This document shows, piece by piece, positions 24,796 to 32,499 of a DNA stretch of 47,569 bases. The notes beneath the pieces were generated by a model. That model was not told where the DNA came from. It worked only from the letters and a program-made list of their open reading frames with translations, and ran no database searches. Source of the DNA: a virus. A program made the translations under genes and the position numbers. The stretch covers positions 1 through 47,569 of the IMG/VR virus record IMGVR_UViG_3300010413_000056; one strand, 5' to 3'. Within the stretch, counting starts at the first letter, position 1. Every line of letters begins with the position of its first letter.

Positions 24796-25535
24796 ATATG
24801 GAAAACGAATTACCAGCAGTACAGGGGAATAATTCTTTTTTGCAGATGGTTGAACGTCTTTCTATAAATCCTGACGTTGACGTTGAAAAGATACGTCAGA
24901 TAATGGAAATGCAGGAGCATATTCTTGATAGAAATGCAAAACAAGCATTCAATGCGGCAATGGTTCGAGCGCAAAGCAAAATGCCTATTGTGCCAAGAGA
25001 TAAATTAAACTCACAGACTCAAAGCAAATATTCAAAATACGAAACTATTCTAAAACTTTGCAAGCCAATTTATACAGAAGAAGGATTCTCTGTTATGTTC
25101 CATGAAGGTGATGCAAAGAAAGAAGATGAGATTCGTATAATTGCAGAAGTTATGCACGAAGAAGGCCACACCAAGACTGTCTGGACAGATGTTCCACTTG
25201 ACATTTCAGGTATCAAGGGTCAGGTAAACAAAACAAAAACCCATGCCAAGGGAAGTAGTATTCAATATGGGCGTAGTTATTTGATGAAACAGATTTTTAA
25301 TATTCCTTCTGGCGACGATGACGACGGCAATTTAGCCGGAACAGATATTATTACCGAAGAACAATCAAATGAATTATATGCATTGATTGACGAACATAAT
25401 CTAAACCATGATGGTCAATATCTTAAACGATTTCTTGAATATATGAAAGTGGATTGTATTGAAGAAATTCCAGTAAAATTATATCCAAAGGCAAAAGCAG
25501 CGATCATGTCAGCAATCAAGAAGGTATCGAAATGA
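24792..25535 (+). CDS. erf: ERF-family single-strand annealing protein
   Basis: The 247-residue protein matches the ERF superfamily, which binds and anneals single-stranded DNA in phage recombination. Visible: NAKQAFNAAMVRAQSKMPIV, the SKYSKYETILKLCKPIY core, GFSVMFHE, and KGSSIQYGRSYLMKQIFNI with an acidic loop after it. The C-terminus may bind a partner. Coupled by 4-base overlap to the YqaJ exonuclease, the usual two-gene recombinase pair. Confidence 0.85.
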   Translation: MNMENELPAVQGNNSFLQMVERLSINPDVDVEKIRQIMEMQEHILDRNAKQAFNAAMVRAQSKMPIVPRDKLNSQTQSKYSKYETILKLCKPIYTEEGFSVMFHEGDAKKEDEIRIIAEVMHEEGHTKTVWTDVPLDISGIKGQVNKTKTHAKGSSIQYGRSYLMKQIFNIPSGDDDDGNLAGTDIITEEQSNELYALIDEHNLNHDGQYLKRFLEYMKVDCIEEIPVKLYPKAKAAIMSAIKKVSK

Positions 25536-26140
25536 AACAAACATTCTATGATTGCGAACAGGGTAGCGAAGAATGGTTTGAGCTTCGCAGAGGCATTGTT
25601 ACAGCTTCCATGTTTGATGCTGTAATGGCTAAAGGCCGTGGCAATAGTGAATCATTAACACGGCGCAAATATATGCTTACACTCATTGGCGAACGCTTAA
25701 CTGGTGAGACTCAAGACAGTTATACAAACGCTCACATGGAACGTGGTAAAATAATGGAAGCCGAAGCAAGAGAATTATATTCAATGGTTTCCAGAAACGA
25801 AGTTAAGCAGATTGGTTTTATAAAATTTGGTGACGACATAGGAGCAAGCCCTGATGGAATAATAATGAAAGATGGTTGTCTTGAAATAAAAACAAAACTG
25901 CCACATTTACATCTTGATTGTTTATTGCGTGATGAAGTGCCAAGTGAACACATTAAACAGATTCAAGGGCAGTTATGGGTTGCAGATAGACAGTGGTGCG
26001 ATTTTGTAAGTTATTGGCCGAGTTTGCCTATCTTTATTAAAAGAATTGAACGAGATAACGAACATATAAGAAAAATATCTAATTATGTTTCTAATTTTTT
26101 GCAACAAATGTACGAATTAATGGATAAAATAAGTGGCTGA
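25532..26140 (+). CDS. YqaJ-type phage recombinase exonuclease
   Basis: The 202-residue protein carries the lambda-exonuclease/YqaJ fold: GSEEWFELRRGIVTASMF at the N-terminus, a HMERGKIMEAEARELY helix, and the active-site set GASPDG ... LEIKTK. It would resect double-strand ends to load the neighbouring ERF protein. Its stop codon lies in a 16-bp sequence (TGGCTGAAATATATCT) repeated 56 bases downstream at the start of a truncated DUF1367 gene. Confidence 0.85.
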   Translation: MKQTFYDCEQGSEEWFELRRGIVTASMFDAVMAKGRGNSESLTRRKYMLTLIGERLTGETQDSYTNAHMERGKIMEAEARELYSMVSRNEVKQIGFIKFGDDIGASPDGIIMKDGCLEIKTKLPHLHLDCLLRDEVPSEHIKQIQGQLWVADRQWCDFVSYWPSLPIFIKRIERDNEHIRKISNYVSNFLQQMYELMDKISG

Positions 26141-26205
26141 AATATATCTTAATTACTAATTAAATACTAATTAATACTAATTTAGTATATGGCTGAAATA
26201 TATCT
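26134..26205 (+). repeat. Direct repeat flanking AT-rich tandem units
   Basis: TGGCTGAAATATATCT occurs at 26134-26149 and again at 26190-26205. Between them are several TACTAATTA-like units. The first copy spans the YqaJ stop, the second the start of the truncated DUF1367 fragment, so this looks like a small rearrangement scar at a homing-endonuclease insertion. Confidence 0.7.
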
Positions 26206-26263
26206 CCGCAGACGTGGCAAACTCCTTGAACCTGCTGACTCGAGAAGTGAGGAAGTAGTATGA
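26189..26263 (+). pseudogene. Truncated 5' fragment of a DUF1367 gene
   Basis: The frame encodes 24 residues, beginning MAEIYLRRRGKLLEPADS, then stops where the homing endonuclease begins (ATGA overlap). It matches the N-terminus of the intact protein at 26888 (MATIFLQKRGRYLEPADQ) at protein level but differs strongly in DNA, so it is not a recent duplication; it is probably the relic of the original allele. Confidence 0.7.
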
Positions 26264-26883
26264 AATGGTCAGAAAAAGACATAAGAATTTTGAGGAAATT
26301 TTATCTAAAAAATGGCTGGAGAATAGTATATGACTTGCTCGAGAATAAAAGAAGTCAGGCAGCAATAATATCGAAAGCTTTTAAATTAGGCTTACGATCT
26401 ACTTTTCAGCAAAATAAAAAGCATGAATATGTCGGGACAAGAACTTACCGTGCATGGTATTCAGCTATTCAAAGATGTATAAATGAGAACCATCCTTATT
26501 TTTATCTATATGGTGGTTTAGGTATAGGGTTTTATGCTCCTTGGAAAGATTTTAGAATATTTTTAAGAGACATGGGGCAAGCGCCATCTGAAAAACATCA
26601 AATAGATAGAATTGATTCAACTAAAGATTATGAACCTAATAATTGCCGGTGGGCGACACCATCACAACAATGTGCTAATAGAAAGTTTATATCAAAAACT
26701 GGATATAAAGGAGTAATAAAAACCAAATATGGTAAATATGTAGCAAGGATAGGATATAAAAAGAAAAAACTTCATATTGGCACATATCATTCTAGTTTAT
26801 TAGCAGCCATGCAGTATGATAAAAAAGCGACTGAGTTATATGGTCCTTATGCAATGACTAATGAAAAAATGGGACTATTGTAA
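26260..26883 (+). CDS. HNH-AP2 homing endonuclease
   Basis: The 207-residue protein has an N-terminal DNA-binding helical region, a HNH-type nuclease core (HQIDRIDSTKDYEPNNCRWA with the following SQQCANRK) and a C-terminal AP2 domain (TGYKGVIKTKYGKYVARIG, LHIGTYHSSLLAAMQYDKKA). This layout is that of free-standing phage homing endonucleases. It lies between a truncated and an intact copy of the DUF1367 start, marking its insertion site. Confidence 0.85.
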   Translation: MKWSEKDIRILRKFYLKNGWRIVYDLLENKRSQAAIISKAFKLGLRSTFQQNKKHEYVGTRTYRAWYSAIQRCINENHPYFYLYGGLGIGFYAPWKDFRIFLRDMGQAPSEKHQIDRIDSTKDYEPNNCRWATPSQQCANRKFISKTGYKGVIKTKYGKYVARIGYKKKKLHIGTYHSSLLAAMQYDKKATELYGPYAMTNEKMGLL

Positions 26884-26887
26884 ATAT

Positions 26888-27304
26888 ATGGCTACTATTT
26901 TTTTGCAAAAAAGGGGAAGATATTTAGAACCTGCCGACCAATCAAGCGAAGAGATTGTTAAAAAACTTCCTGCCACTAAAGCATTAAAATGCAAATTTTC
27001 TGTCGTCAGAAATTTATCCTTCCATAAAAAGGGCATGGTACTTTTTCAAACAATGTTTGATATGCAAGAACATTTTGATGCATTCGATCCTTTTAGAAAA
27101 TGGCTTACAGCAAAGGCAGGATTCTGCAAAATATATACAGCACCAAATGGCTATACATTATTTGAAGCAGAATCTTTAGCATTTGATTCAATGGATGACT
27201 TACGTTTCCAACAAGTTTACAATGCGGTTATAGATACATTTATTGCCGAATTTCCAAGTATTTCAAAACAACAGTTAACAGAGATTCTTGAGTTTGCAGA
27301 ATAG
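26888..27304 (+). CDS. DUF1367 family protein
   Basis: Start set at 26888 (138 residues), giving the family-type N-terminus MATIFLQKRGRYLEPAD. The body (KCKFSVVRNLSFHKKGMVLF, LTAKAGFCKIYTAPNG) fits DUF1367, a phage recombination-region family of unknown function. No good ribosome site precedes it, as expected if the homing endonuclease displaced the original leader. Neighbours are recombination genes. Confidence 0.75.
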   Translation: MATIFLQKRGRYLEPADQSSEEIVKKLPATKALKCKFSVVRNLSFHKKGMVLFQTMFDMQEHFDAFDPFRKWLTAKAGFCKIYTAPNGYTLFEAESLAFDSMDDLRFQQVYNAVIDTFIAEFPSISKQQLTEILEFAE

Positions 27305-27325
27305 CACAAACAGCTAAAACAGGAA

Positions 27326-27419
27326 TGAAGACTTGGCAGAGTAATATGTTTGGCTCATTAAGTGGCGCGCTCTGGAATTAACATTATGTAAGTAGCAGCA
27401 TTTATCTTGCCGGTCTTCA
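27326..27419 (+). other. Spacer with possible stem-loop
   Basis: The 124-base gap 27305-27428 has no gene I can support. TGAAGAC (27326-27332) pairs with GTCTTCA (27413-27419), and just inside GGCA (27335) pairs with TGCC (27408). The closing helix is short, so this may be chance. Confidence 0.3.
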
Positions 27420-27428
27420 GGTTAAACT

Positions 27429-27593
27429 ATGAGATATAAAAAAACCTGGTATCGTTGTAAATGCGGAGAAGAGGCAGAAATATATCTTGATCATGAATGG
27501 TATATTTGTCCGTCATGCAAACGCCGTGGACGCTGGATGAAAATAGAGGAAAGCACACAATGGAACAACCAAGAGAAAAACGTGTCAGACTAA
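27429..27593 (+). CDS. Small zinc-ribbon protein
   Basis: A 54-residue frame starts at ATG 27429 and overlaps the HNH gene by 34 bases. It has a clear zinc ribbon (CKCGEEAEIYLDHEWYICPSC) with a basic stretch after it (KRRGRWMK). Small zinc ribbons next to HNH nucleases are common in phage recombination regions. Function is unknown. Confidence 0.6.
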   Translation: MRYKKTWYRCKCGEEAEIYLDHEWYICPSCKRRGRWMKIEESTQWNNQEKNVSD

Positions 27594-27805
27594 AGGGTAA
27601 AAAACTATATGACCTTTACGAAGATGTTTTTGAACGTGATAACTGGAAATGTCAAGGGGAGAACTGTCCAGGTTATTGGCCTCTTGACAAGGCACCACAC
27701 CATATCATATTCAAGAGCCAAGGTGGGCCAGATACAGAAGAAAACCTGATAACTTTGTGCATGTACTGCCATAGCAAAAAGCATGGTGTTAATTTAGTTA
27801 AATAA
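27560..27805 (+). CDS. HNH endonuclease
   Basis: Start chosen at ATG 27560 behind GAGG (81 residues). Residues about 20-75 are a compact HNH fold: YEDVFERDNWKCQ, CPGYWP, PHHIIFKSQGG, ENLITLCMYCHSKKH. Small HNH proteins like this can act in recombination or packaging. It is probably not a homing enzyme since it lacks a DNA-recognition extension. Confidence 0.8.
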   Translation: MEQPREKRVRLKGKKLYDLYEDVFERDNWKCQGENCPGYWPLDKAPHHIIFKSQGGPDTEENLITLCMYCHSKKHGVNLVK

Positions 27806-27830
27806 TTTCACTACTATAATCAGAGCAGAG

Positions 27831-28010
27831 ATGAAAATAATAATAGGTATTCATATTACATTTGATCTGGATGAAGTTAAGCAGAAATTTATATGGCAAC
27901 CTTGCCAGCGATTAAAAGAGTGTCTTAAAATAGACTGTTGGATAGAAAAAAAGACCGATGATAATTCTTGTGTCCGGGGCGACAAGGACAGTCAAAAAAT
28001 TACAGAATAA
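27831..28010 (+). CDS. Small hypothetical protein overlapping the next gene
   Basis: A 59-residue frame from ATG 27831 overlaps the DpdA-like gene by 53 bases. It has four cysteines including WQPCQRLKECLKIDCW. The long overlap lowers confidence, but without it there would be a 150-base gap in a packed operon. Confidence 0.4.
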   Translation: MKIIIGIHITFDLDEVKQKFIWQPCQRLKECLKIDCWIEKKTDDNSCVRGDKDSQKITE

Positions 28011-28566
28011 TAAACATTTAGGTAAGTTAAAAACACCACAAGACGGAAATTCTTTACCGAATAATGGAATATGGGCGGCAGACAATGCAGCTTATTCTAA
28101 TTGGGATGAAACGAAGTTTAAACAATTACTTAATAAAATATATGCTCACCATAACAAGCCAGTTTTTGTGGCATGCCCTGATGTGGTTGGTAATGCAAAA
28201 AAAACTTTATGTTGTTTTGAAGAGTGGGAGCCATATATACATGAACTCAGATTAAATGTAGCTTTAGTCTTACAGAACGGCCAAGAAGGAATAGGTATTC
28301 CTTGGCATTTAATAGAGGCAATTTTTATCGGGGGCGACGATGAATTTAAACTCGGTGGATGGGTTAAATATATTGTCCCTGTAGCGAAAGAACGAGGCAA
28401 ATGGGTACACATGGGCAGAGTAAATTCACTTTGTAGAGTAAAATATGCTTATGATATTGGTTGCAACTCAATAGATGGTTCGCAGTTTTCTATGTTTTCT
28501 GATACTTATTTGCCTAAATATTTAAGATTCCTTGATTTTCTCGACAGACAAGGAAGATTATTTTAA
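27958..28566 (+). CDS. DpdA/TGT-like protein (putative DNA deazapurine transferase family)
   Basis: The 202-residue protein resembles a family of short TIM-barrel proteins in phages related to tRNA-guanine transglycosylase: WAADNAAYSN (in place of TGT DSGGF), VACPDVVGNA, AIFIGGDDEFKLGG, GKWVHMGRVNS and GCNSIDGSQFS, where the Asp could be the nucleophile. DpdA proteins insert 7-deazaguanines in phage DNA and protect it from restriction. No preQ0 biosynthesis genes are present, so the precursor would come from the host. Assignment is by motif resemblance only. Confidence 0.5.
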   Translation: MIILVSGATRTVKKLQNNKHLGKLKTPQDGNSLPNNGIWAADNAAYSNWDETKFKQLLNKIYAHHNKPVFVACPDVVGNAKKTLCCFEEWEPYIHELRLNVALVLQNGQEGIGIPWHLIEAIFIGGDDEFKLGGWVKYIVPVAKERGKWVHMGRVNSLCRVKYAYDIGCNSIDGSQFSMFSDTYLPKYLRFLDFLDRQGRLF

Positions 28567-28567
28567 A

Positions 28568-28687
28568 ATGAACAGAGAAGATATGTTTTGGCTTATAGTT
28601 GGAATCATTATGTTAATATATTTTTTTGTTGGTTTATGGTGGGTATATTTCGATGATGATAATGAAGATGGCGGTTTTGGGACATAA
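28568..28687 (+). CDS. Very small membrane protein
   Basis: A 39-residue frame starts at ATG 28568 directly after the previous stop. It has one membrane segment (FWLIVGIIMLIYFFVGLWWV) and an acidic tail (DDDNEDGG). Function is unknown. Confidence 0.45.
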   Translation: MNREDMFWLIVGIIMLIYFFVGLWWVYFDDDNEDGGFGT

Positions 28688-28826
28688 AAACACTACTATA
28701 CCCATAGCAGAGATAATTCTTGCAAAACCCAACAACCATGTTAAAATAATACACGCTAAGATCCGGGCTGGCATCCGGGGAGCTAACACAAGGACAGAGA
28801 ATGGGATGATACCAAAAATTAAATAG
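28653..28826 (+). CDS. Hypothetical small protein, possible HTH
   Basis: A frame overlapping the preceding membrane gene encodes about 57 residues (several in-frame ATGs between 28653 and 28668). AEIILAKPNNHVKIIHAKIR followed by AGIRGANT looks like the short helix-turn-helix with a final IRxG seen in phage DNA-binding proteins. Its stop is inside the left arm of a strong hairpin. Start and function are uncertain. Confidence 0.4.
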   Translation: MMIMKMAVLGHKNTTIPIAEIILAKPNNHVKIIHAKIRAGIRGANTRTENGMIPKIK

Positions 28827-28894
28827 GCTTTATGAACGGGGCCAACAGAGAATAAGCACCCATTCGCTTGTCCGCTCTGCCGTTCATAAAGCCT
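28825..28894 (+). terminator. Long hairpin, terminator or RNA control element
   Basis: AGGCTTTATGAACGG (28825-28839) pairs perfectly over 15 bp with CCGTTCATAAAGCCT (28880-28894). The 40-nt loop can form further short pairs (CAGAG/CTCTG, AAGC/GCTT). It overlaps the stop of the upstream gene and lies 22 bases before the replication initiator gene. The following ATTTTGCG is only weakly U-rich, so a regulatory role is as likely as termination. Confidence 0.65.
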
Positions 28895-28916
28895 ATTTTG
28901 CGTTTGGGTACTGAAA

Positions 28917-29591
28917 ATGGGTAAGCCACCTGCATTTCAATTTTATGTCAGAGATTGGCTTAGTGATCCATCTTTAAAACAAGTTGAATTTTCGACCAAG
29001 GGAATTTGGATTGATTTTTTATGTTATTTATGGGAGTCAGAAACAAAAGGAGAACTACAATCTGGGAAAAAAGAATTTTGCAGAATGATAGGATGTTCTA
29101 TAGACGAATTTGAACAATTTTTATCTGATGCTAATAAAACATCTTTTTGTGACATTTCCGTTACTGATAACGGTATAATAACGGTTCGTAACAGAAGGAT
29201 GCACAGAGACGAAAAACAACGTAAAAACAACAGAGAACGTCAACAGAGGTTTAGAGAAAAACCAAAAAATAACAAAAAAGTAACGCTCTATTCTTCATCT
29301 TCTTCTTCAGATATTATAAATAATATCTTTATATATTGGCAGGAAGTACATAAACACAAAAGAGCAAAACTCGACACCAACCGTCAAAAAAAAATAGCAG
29401 CCAGATTAAAAGATGGATACACAGAAGAGGAAATAAAAGATGCTATTGACGGATGCAAGCTTTCACCTCACCACATGGGGAAAAATGACAGTGGAACAGT
29501 TTATGATGACATTGAATTAATTTGCCGCGACGCGAAGCATATTGATCTTTTTAGAAAATGTAAAGAAAAGGCAATAGTAGAAAAATGGTGA
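28917..29591 (+). CDS. Replication initiator / helicase loader-type protein
   Basis: The 224-residue protein has an N-terminal winged-helix region typical of DUF1376-like phage replication proteins (PPAFQFYVRDWLSDPSLK, EFSTKGIWIDFLCYLWES), a charged linker with a run of serines (about 125-132), and a C-terminal helical domain (YTEEEIKDAIDGCKLSPHHM, YDDIELICRD) like DnaD/loader C-termini. It directly precedes and overlaps the DnaB-like helicase, so it probably recognises the origin and loads the helicase. Confidence 0.75.
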   Translation: MGKPPAFQFYVRDWLSDPSLKQVEFSTKGIWIDFLCYLWESETKGELQSGKKEFCRMIGCSIDEFEQFLSDANKTSFCDISVTDNGIITVRNRRMHRDEKQRKNNRERQQRFREKPKNNKKVTLYSSSSSSDIINNIFIYWQEVHKHKRAKLDTNRQKKIAARLKDGYTEEEIKDAIDGCKLSPHHMGKNDSGTVYDDIELICRDAKHIDLFRKCKEKAIVEKW

Positions 29592-30805
29592 ATATAAGTG
29601 AGATTGAAAGAACTTTTGTGGGGGGGATTATCCTTGATCCAGACAAATTAGTCCATGTTAATATAAAAGCGGAAGATTTTGCCCTCGATAATACACGAAA
29701 GGCTTTTGTTGAAATAAGAAAACTTTGGGAAGAGAAACAACCTGTAGATTTATACGAATTATCAAAGTCAGGCCTTGATGTAAAATGGTTGTCTGGACTC
29801 ACAGACATAGGAAGTCCGGCAAGGGTGAAATATTTATCTCGAGAGATTTCAACCGAGGCCAAAAAGCGGAGGATACTCACAAAATTAAAAAAGATTGAAA
29901 AAGATTCTGAATATTATGATGCAAAAACGATGTTATCTGACATATTGGATTTATATAATGCTGAAAATAAAGACGATATAAAAGATTCATCTATACAGGC
30001 CGTTGTTAAGAGATATGAAGAATTTCAAAAAGAAAATCGTCGTCGTGGGAATATAGGAATTGATACTGGATTCGATTTTTTTAGGAAGAAGTATATTTAC
30101 TATGTCCCCGGTCATGTTTGGGCTATTGGCGGTTATACGAGTGTTGGCAAGTCAGCAAGCATGATTGAGATGATTGAAAGACTTCCTGACAGTGCAAAGT
30201 CTTGTGTAATTTCTACAGAGATGACACGAGAACAAATAGTTGCGAGGATACTATCAAGAAAAACAGGATTTGAAACCTATGTATTGCTTTCTGGTGGACT
30301 CCATGACCAACGCCTTGAGGATGAAGACAGGGCAAAGAAGGATCTTCTATCTAAAAAATTGGATGTTTTTGAAGATGTTTATTTTCTTGACGATATTGTT
30401 TCTATGCTTAGGATGAAACATCTACAGGGTGGATTAAATGTGGCATGGGTAGATTATATTCAAAACTGCAAGGTCAAGGGTGCCAAGAATGAATATCAAG
30501 CAATGGGGATGATTGCTAAAACAATGCAACAGACAGCAAAAGAACTTCGCTGTACTATTATTCTTTTCAGCCAGGTTGGGAATGCAGCCGCAAAAGAAGA
30601 TAGCGGATTGCTTGAATTTAAAGGTGCTGGAGATATAGCCGCTGTAGCTGATCTCGGTATATGGTTAACAAGAAGTCCTGATAATAAAGAAAATTTATTG
30701 TGGGACTTTAGAAAAAACAGGCATGGGCGTACAGGATCGCAAGTGCTTCGCTTCACAGATGGGTGGACACGACTTCAAGAAATTGACTCGGTAAAAAACA
30801 AATGA
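29585..30805 (+). CDS. dnaB: DnaB-like replicative helicase
   Basis: The 406-residue protein has a DnaB N-terminal domain (EIERTFVGGIILDPDKLV) and a RecA-type ATPase: Walker A GGYTSVGKS near 180-190, IRMT-type helix STEMTREQIVARILSRKTG, Walker B VAWVDYIQ near 285, and a QVGNAAAKEDSGLLEFKGAG segment with a late NRHGRTG arginine-finger region. It is shorter than bacterial DnaB (about 470). With the upstream loader it makes a minimal replication module; host polymerase is needed. Confidence 0.85.
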   Translation: MVNISEIERTFVGGIILDPDKLVHVNIKAEDFALDNTRKAFVEIRKLWEEKQPVDLYELSKSGLDVKWLSGLTDIGSPARVKYLSREISTEAKKRRILTKLKKIEKDSEYYDAKTMLSDILDLYNAENKDDIKDSSIQAVVKRYEEFQKENRRRGNIGIDTGFDFFRKKYIYYVPGHVWAIGGYTSVGKSASMIEMIERLPDSAKSCVISTEMTREQIVARILSRKTGFETYVLLSGGLHDQRLEDEDRAKKDLLSKKLDVFEDVYFLDDIVSMLRMKHLQGGLNVAWVDYIQNCKVKGAKNEYQAMGMIAKTMQQTAKELRCTIILFSQVGNAAAKEDSGLLEFKGAGDIAAVADLGIWLTRSPDNKENLLWDFRKNRHGRTGSQVLRFTDGWTRLQEIDSVKNK

Positions 30806-31341
30806 ACGAATTTAATTTAAAAATTAGAGAAAGATTTTGTGATAAACTGGTTAATTCTTTTGGGGAAATAGAGTGTACCATAGAAGAAGCAGAGAAGTTT
30901 ATTTGTGCATGTATTAAATCATATTCTGGTTGGTTTTATTCGATGTCAGAAGACTTTACTCTGTTATCTTTTGTTATTAGAAGATCTAAGGGTAAAATAA
31001 AAGAAAAAGCAGACAGCAAGGCAGAGATAATATTTTGCAATATCTTATATAAAAACAATATAAAGTTTGAGTTTCAGAAGAAAATTGGTCCATATAAAGT
31101 TGATTATTTATTTGATAATAATATAATTTTAGAATGTGATGGTCCGCATCATACCCACCCTGTTCAGGTACAGCATGATAAAATGCGTGATTCATATATA
31201 GAGAAAAAAGGATATAAAATATTAAGATGTGATTGGGATATGGTCGCAGCAATGACAGATGATGTTATAGAATTGTTGCAGAATTATATTTCAAACAATT
31301 ACACTAGCATATCAGAACACAACGACACAGAAAACCAATAA
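30802..31341 (+). CDS. Vsr/DUF559-like endonuclease
   Basis: The 179-residue protein has a C-terminal very-short-patch-repair-like nuclease domain: SKAEIIFCNILYKNNIKFEF, then KKIGPYKVDYLFDNNIILEC with catalytic D, ECDGPHHTHPVQVQHDKMRD and GYKILRCDWD. The N-terminal 75 residues are helical and unrecognised. It overlaps the helicase gene by 4 bases and so may process DNA nicks or branches in replication. Confidence 0.75.
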   Translation: MNEFNLKIRERFCDKLVNSFGEIECTIEEAEKFICACIKSYSGWFYSMSEDFTLLSFVIRRSKGKIKEKADSKAEIIFCNILYKNNIKFEFQKKIGPYKVDYLFDNNIILECDGPHHTHPVQVQHDKMRDSYIEKKGYKILRCDWDMVAAMTDDVIELLQNYISNNYTSISEHNDTENQ

Positions 31342-31350
31342 GGGGTAATA

Positions 31351-31626
31351 ATGTACGAACCAACAAGCAAAGAACGCACCTGCACTAAGCATGGTAAAAA
31401 GTATAACGTGGGTTATTTCTGTCCACATTGCGCGCCTAATATCGGTTGTTATACCGACAAGGAATACGAAGCACAACGCAATTCTTGCATCCCTGATGCT
31501 ATATTACGAGCTAATGAACGCATAAAGAAAGGCCGGAATGCAAAAGGAAAGTTTTGTGGCAAGCAGGAATTTAGTAAAGTATTTTTAGAAGAAATGGACA
31601 GGATTGTTAAAGAGAGAGGGATTTAA
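31351..31626 (+). CDS. Hypothetical zinc-binding protein, cassette-associated
   Basis: The 91-residue protein starts after AAGGGG. It has a Cys-rich N-terminus (CTKHGKKYNVGYFCPHCAPN, then CYTD) that resembles a zinc ribbon and a basic helical C-terminus. Its stop codon TAA lies inside the ATTTAAC R'' box of the first attC-like site, as is usual for integron cassette genes. No boundary is visible on its left side. Confidence 0.6.
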   Translation: MYEPTSKERTCTKHGKKYNVGYFCPHCAPNIGCYTDKEYEAQRNSCIPDAILRANERIKKGRNAKGKFCGKQEFSKVFLEEMDRIVKERGI

Positions 31627-31703
31627 CGCAGAATTAACTTGCGAGCCAAGGCGATAATTGAGGCCCGCATATACTCCGAGTCAGGTTGAAGGTTTTGTTA
31701 GCG
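31621..31703 (+). other. attC-like integron site 1
   Basis: R'' box ATTTAAC (31621-31627) and R'-like box GTTAGCG (31697-31703) enclose an imperfect palindrome. After a 6-nt spacer the left arm TTAACTTG pairs with CAGGTTGAA in the right arm, leaving one extra base (seen as C after TT on the complement) unpaired, with one G-U. R' deviates from GTTRRRY at its last bases, so this is the weakest of the three full sites. Confidence 0.6.
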
Positions 31704-31729
31704 AAAAATTTTACAATTTGGAGGCCGCA

Positions 31730-31792
31730 ATGCACAAAGTGGGCGAAAGAGTTGGCGCGAAGGAGCCGCAGATGAGGCGGCATAACGGTTGA
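31730..31792 (+). CDS. Mini-ORF of a 165-bp cassette
   Basis: A 20-residue frame starts at ATG 31730 after TTGGAGGCCGC, a good ribosome site, and stops within attC-like site 2. The peptide is basic (MHKVGERVGAKEPQMRRHNG). Very short cassettes of this kind exist in integrons. Translation is unproven. Confidence 0.35.
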   Translation: MHKVGERVGAKEPQMRRHNG

Positions 31793-31868
31793 GTTGTGGC
31801 GTCCGCGCCACTGACCTTGCAGAAAAACCGGGCGGCTAAACGCGGTCGCCACGAATGATTGGTTAAAC
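31780..31868 (+). other. attC-like integron site 2
   Basis: R'' box GCATAAC (31780-31786) and R' box GTTAAAC (31862-31868, fits GTTRRRY). After 6-7 spacer bases the arm TTGTGGCG pairs with CGCCACGAA leaving one extra base after TT, and continues as CCGCG/CGCGG past a single mismatch. The left end reads like the aadA-type attC start (GCxTAACGxTTGAGTT). Orientation has R' to the right, toward the next gene. Confidence 0.75.
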
Positions 31869-31890
31869 CGCGTGAAAATAGGAGGTATTT

Positions 31891-32499
31891 ATGGATCTAC
31901 AATGTAGTGAAGCACGGTTCTTGAATGATATCGCAGAGCATAAGATGGAGATCGTCCGTGATGATGGGCTTTACCGCCATGTCAGATTTCGGTGCAATGG
32001 TTCCTATTGCATGGGGTTCGACCTTGTGACCTGGCCAGGATTTCTTTGCTTCTGTGGTGATATGGGCGAGTTTGTTTTCAGCCGGGCGGCGGATATGTTC
32101 AGCTTCTTCCGGGGAAGCGGCCACCGCAACAATAAGCACCCTACCCTGGCCGTGAATTTTGGATACTGGGCTGAAAAGTGCAAAGCGGTTGATAAGTCGG
32201 ATGGCATTAGAAAATATGACCCTGGTAAATTCCGAGAAGTGATTACCGAAATCTTGAACGACGACGAAGACGTCACCGATGAACTGCGCCAGGTTGTTGA
32301 AGATGAAGTCCTTTGGGCTGCCGACGATGGGCCACATGCTGCCCATGCTGCCGCCAATGACTTTGAATGGAATGGCAAGATGTATTTCCAGGATTTCTGG
32401 GAACACAGCCTTGAGGTATACACCTATCGTTTCCTCTGGTGCTGCTACGCTATGGCCTGGGGGATTGCAGAATACGACAAGGGAAAGTCAGCGGTTTAA
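31891..32499 (+). CDS. Conserved phage/prophage protein of unknown function in a cassette
   Basis: The 202-residue protein starts after AGGAGG. It contains CMGFDLVTWPGFLCFCGDMG, FSRAADMFSFFRG, VEDEVLWAADDGPHAA and FWEHSLEVYTYRFLWCCYAM, a pattern I associate with a widespread prophage family of unknown role. The gene is clearly more GC-rich than its surroundings. It lies between attC-like sites 2 and 3, and its stop TAA is inside the R'' box of site 3, so it has the form of an integron cassette of about 713 bp. Confidence 0.75.
   Translation: MDLQCSEARFLNDIAEHKMEIVRDDGLYRHVRFRCNGSYCMGFDLVTWPGFLCFCGDMGEFVFSRAADMFSFFRGSGHRNNKHPTLAVNFGYWAEKCKAVDKSDGIRKYDPGKFREVITEILNDDEDVTDELRQVVEDEVLWAADDGPHAAHAAANDFEWNGKMYFQDFWEHSLEVYTYRFLWCCYAMAWGIAEYDKGKSAV

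Noticed and set aside
31891-32406. Long open frames on the minus strand inside the cassette gene
   Set aside because: They are shadows of a GC-richer gene whose plus-strand protein shows clear conserved aromatic and Cys motifs and a strong ribosome site.
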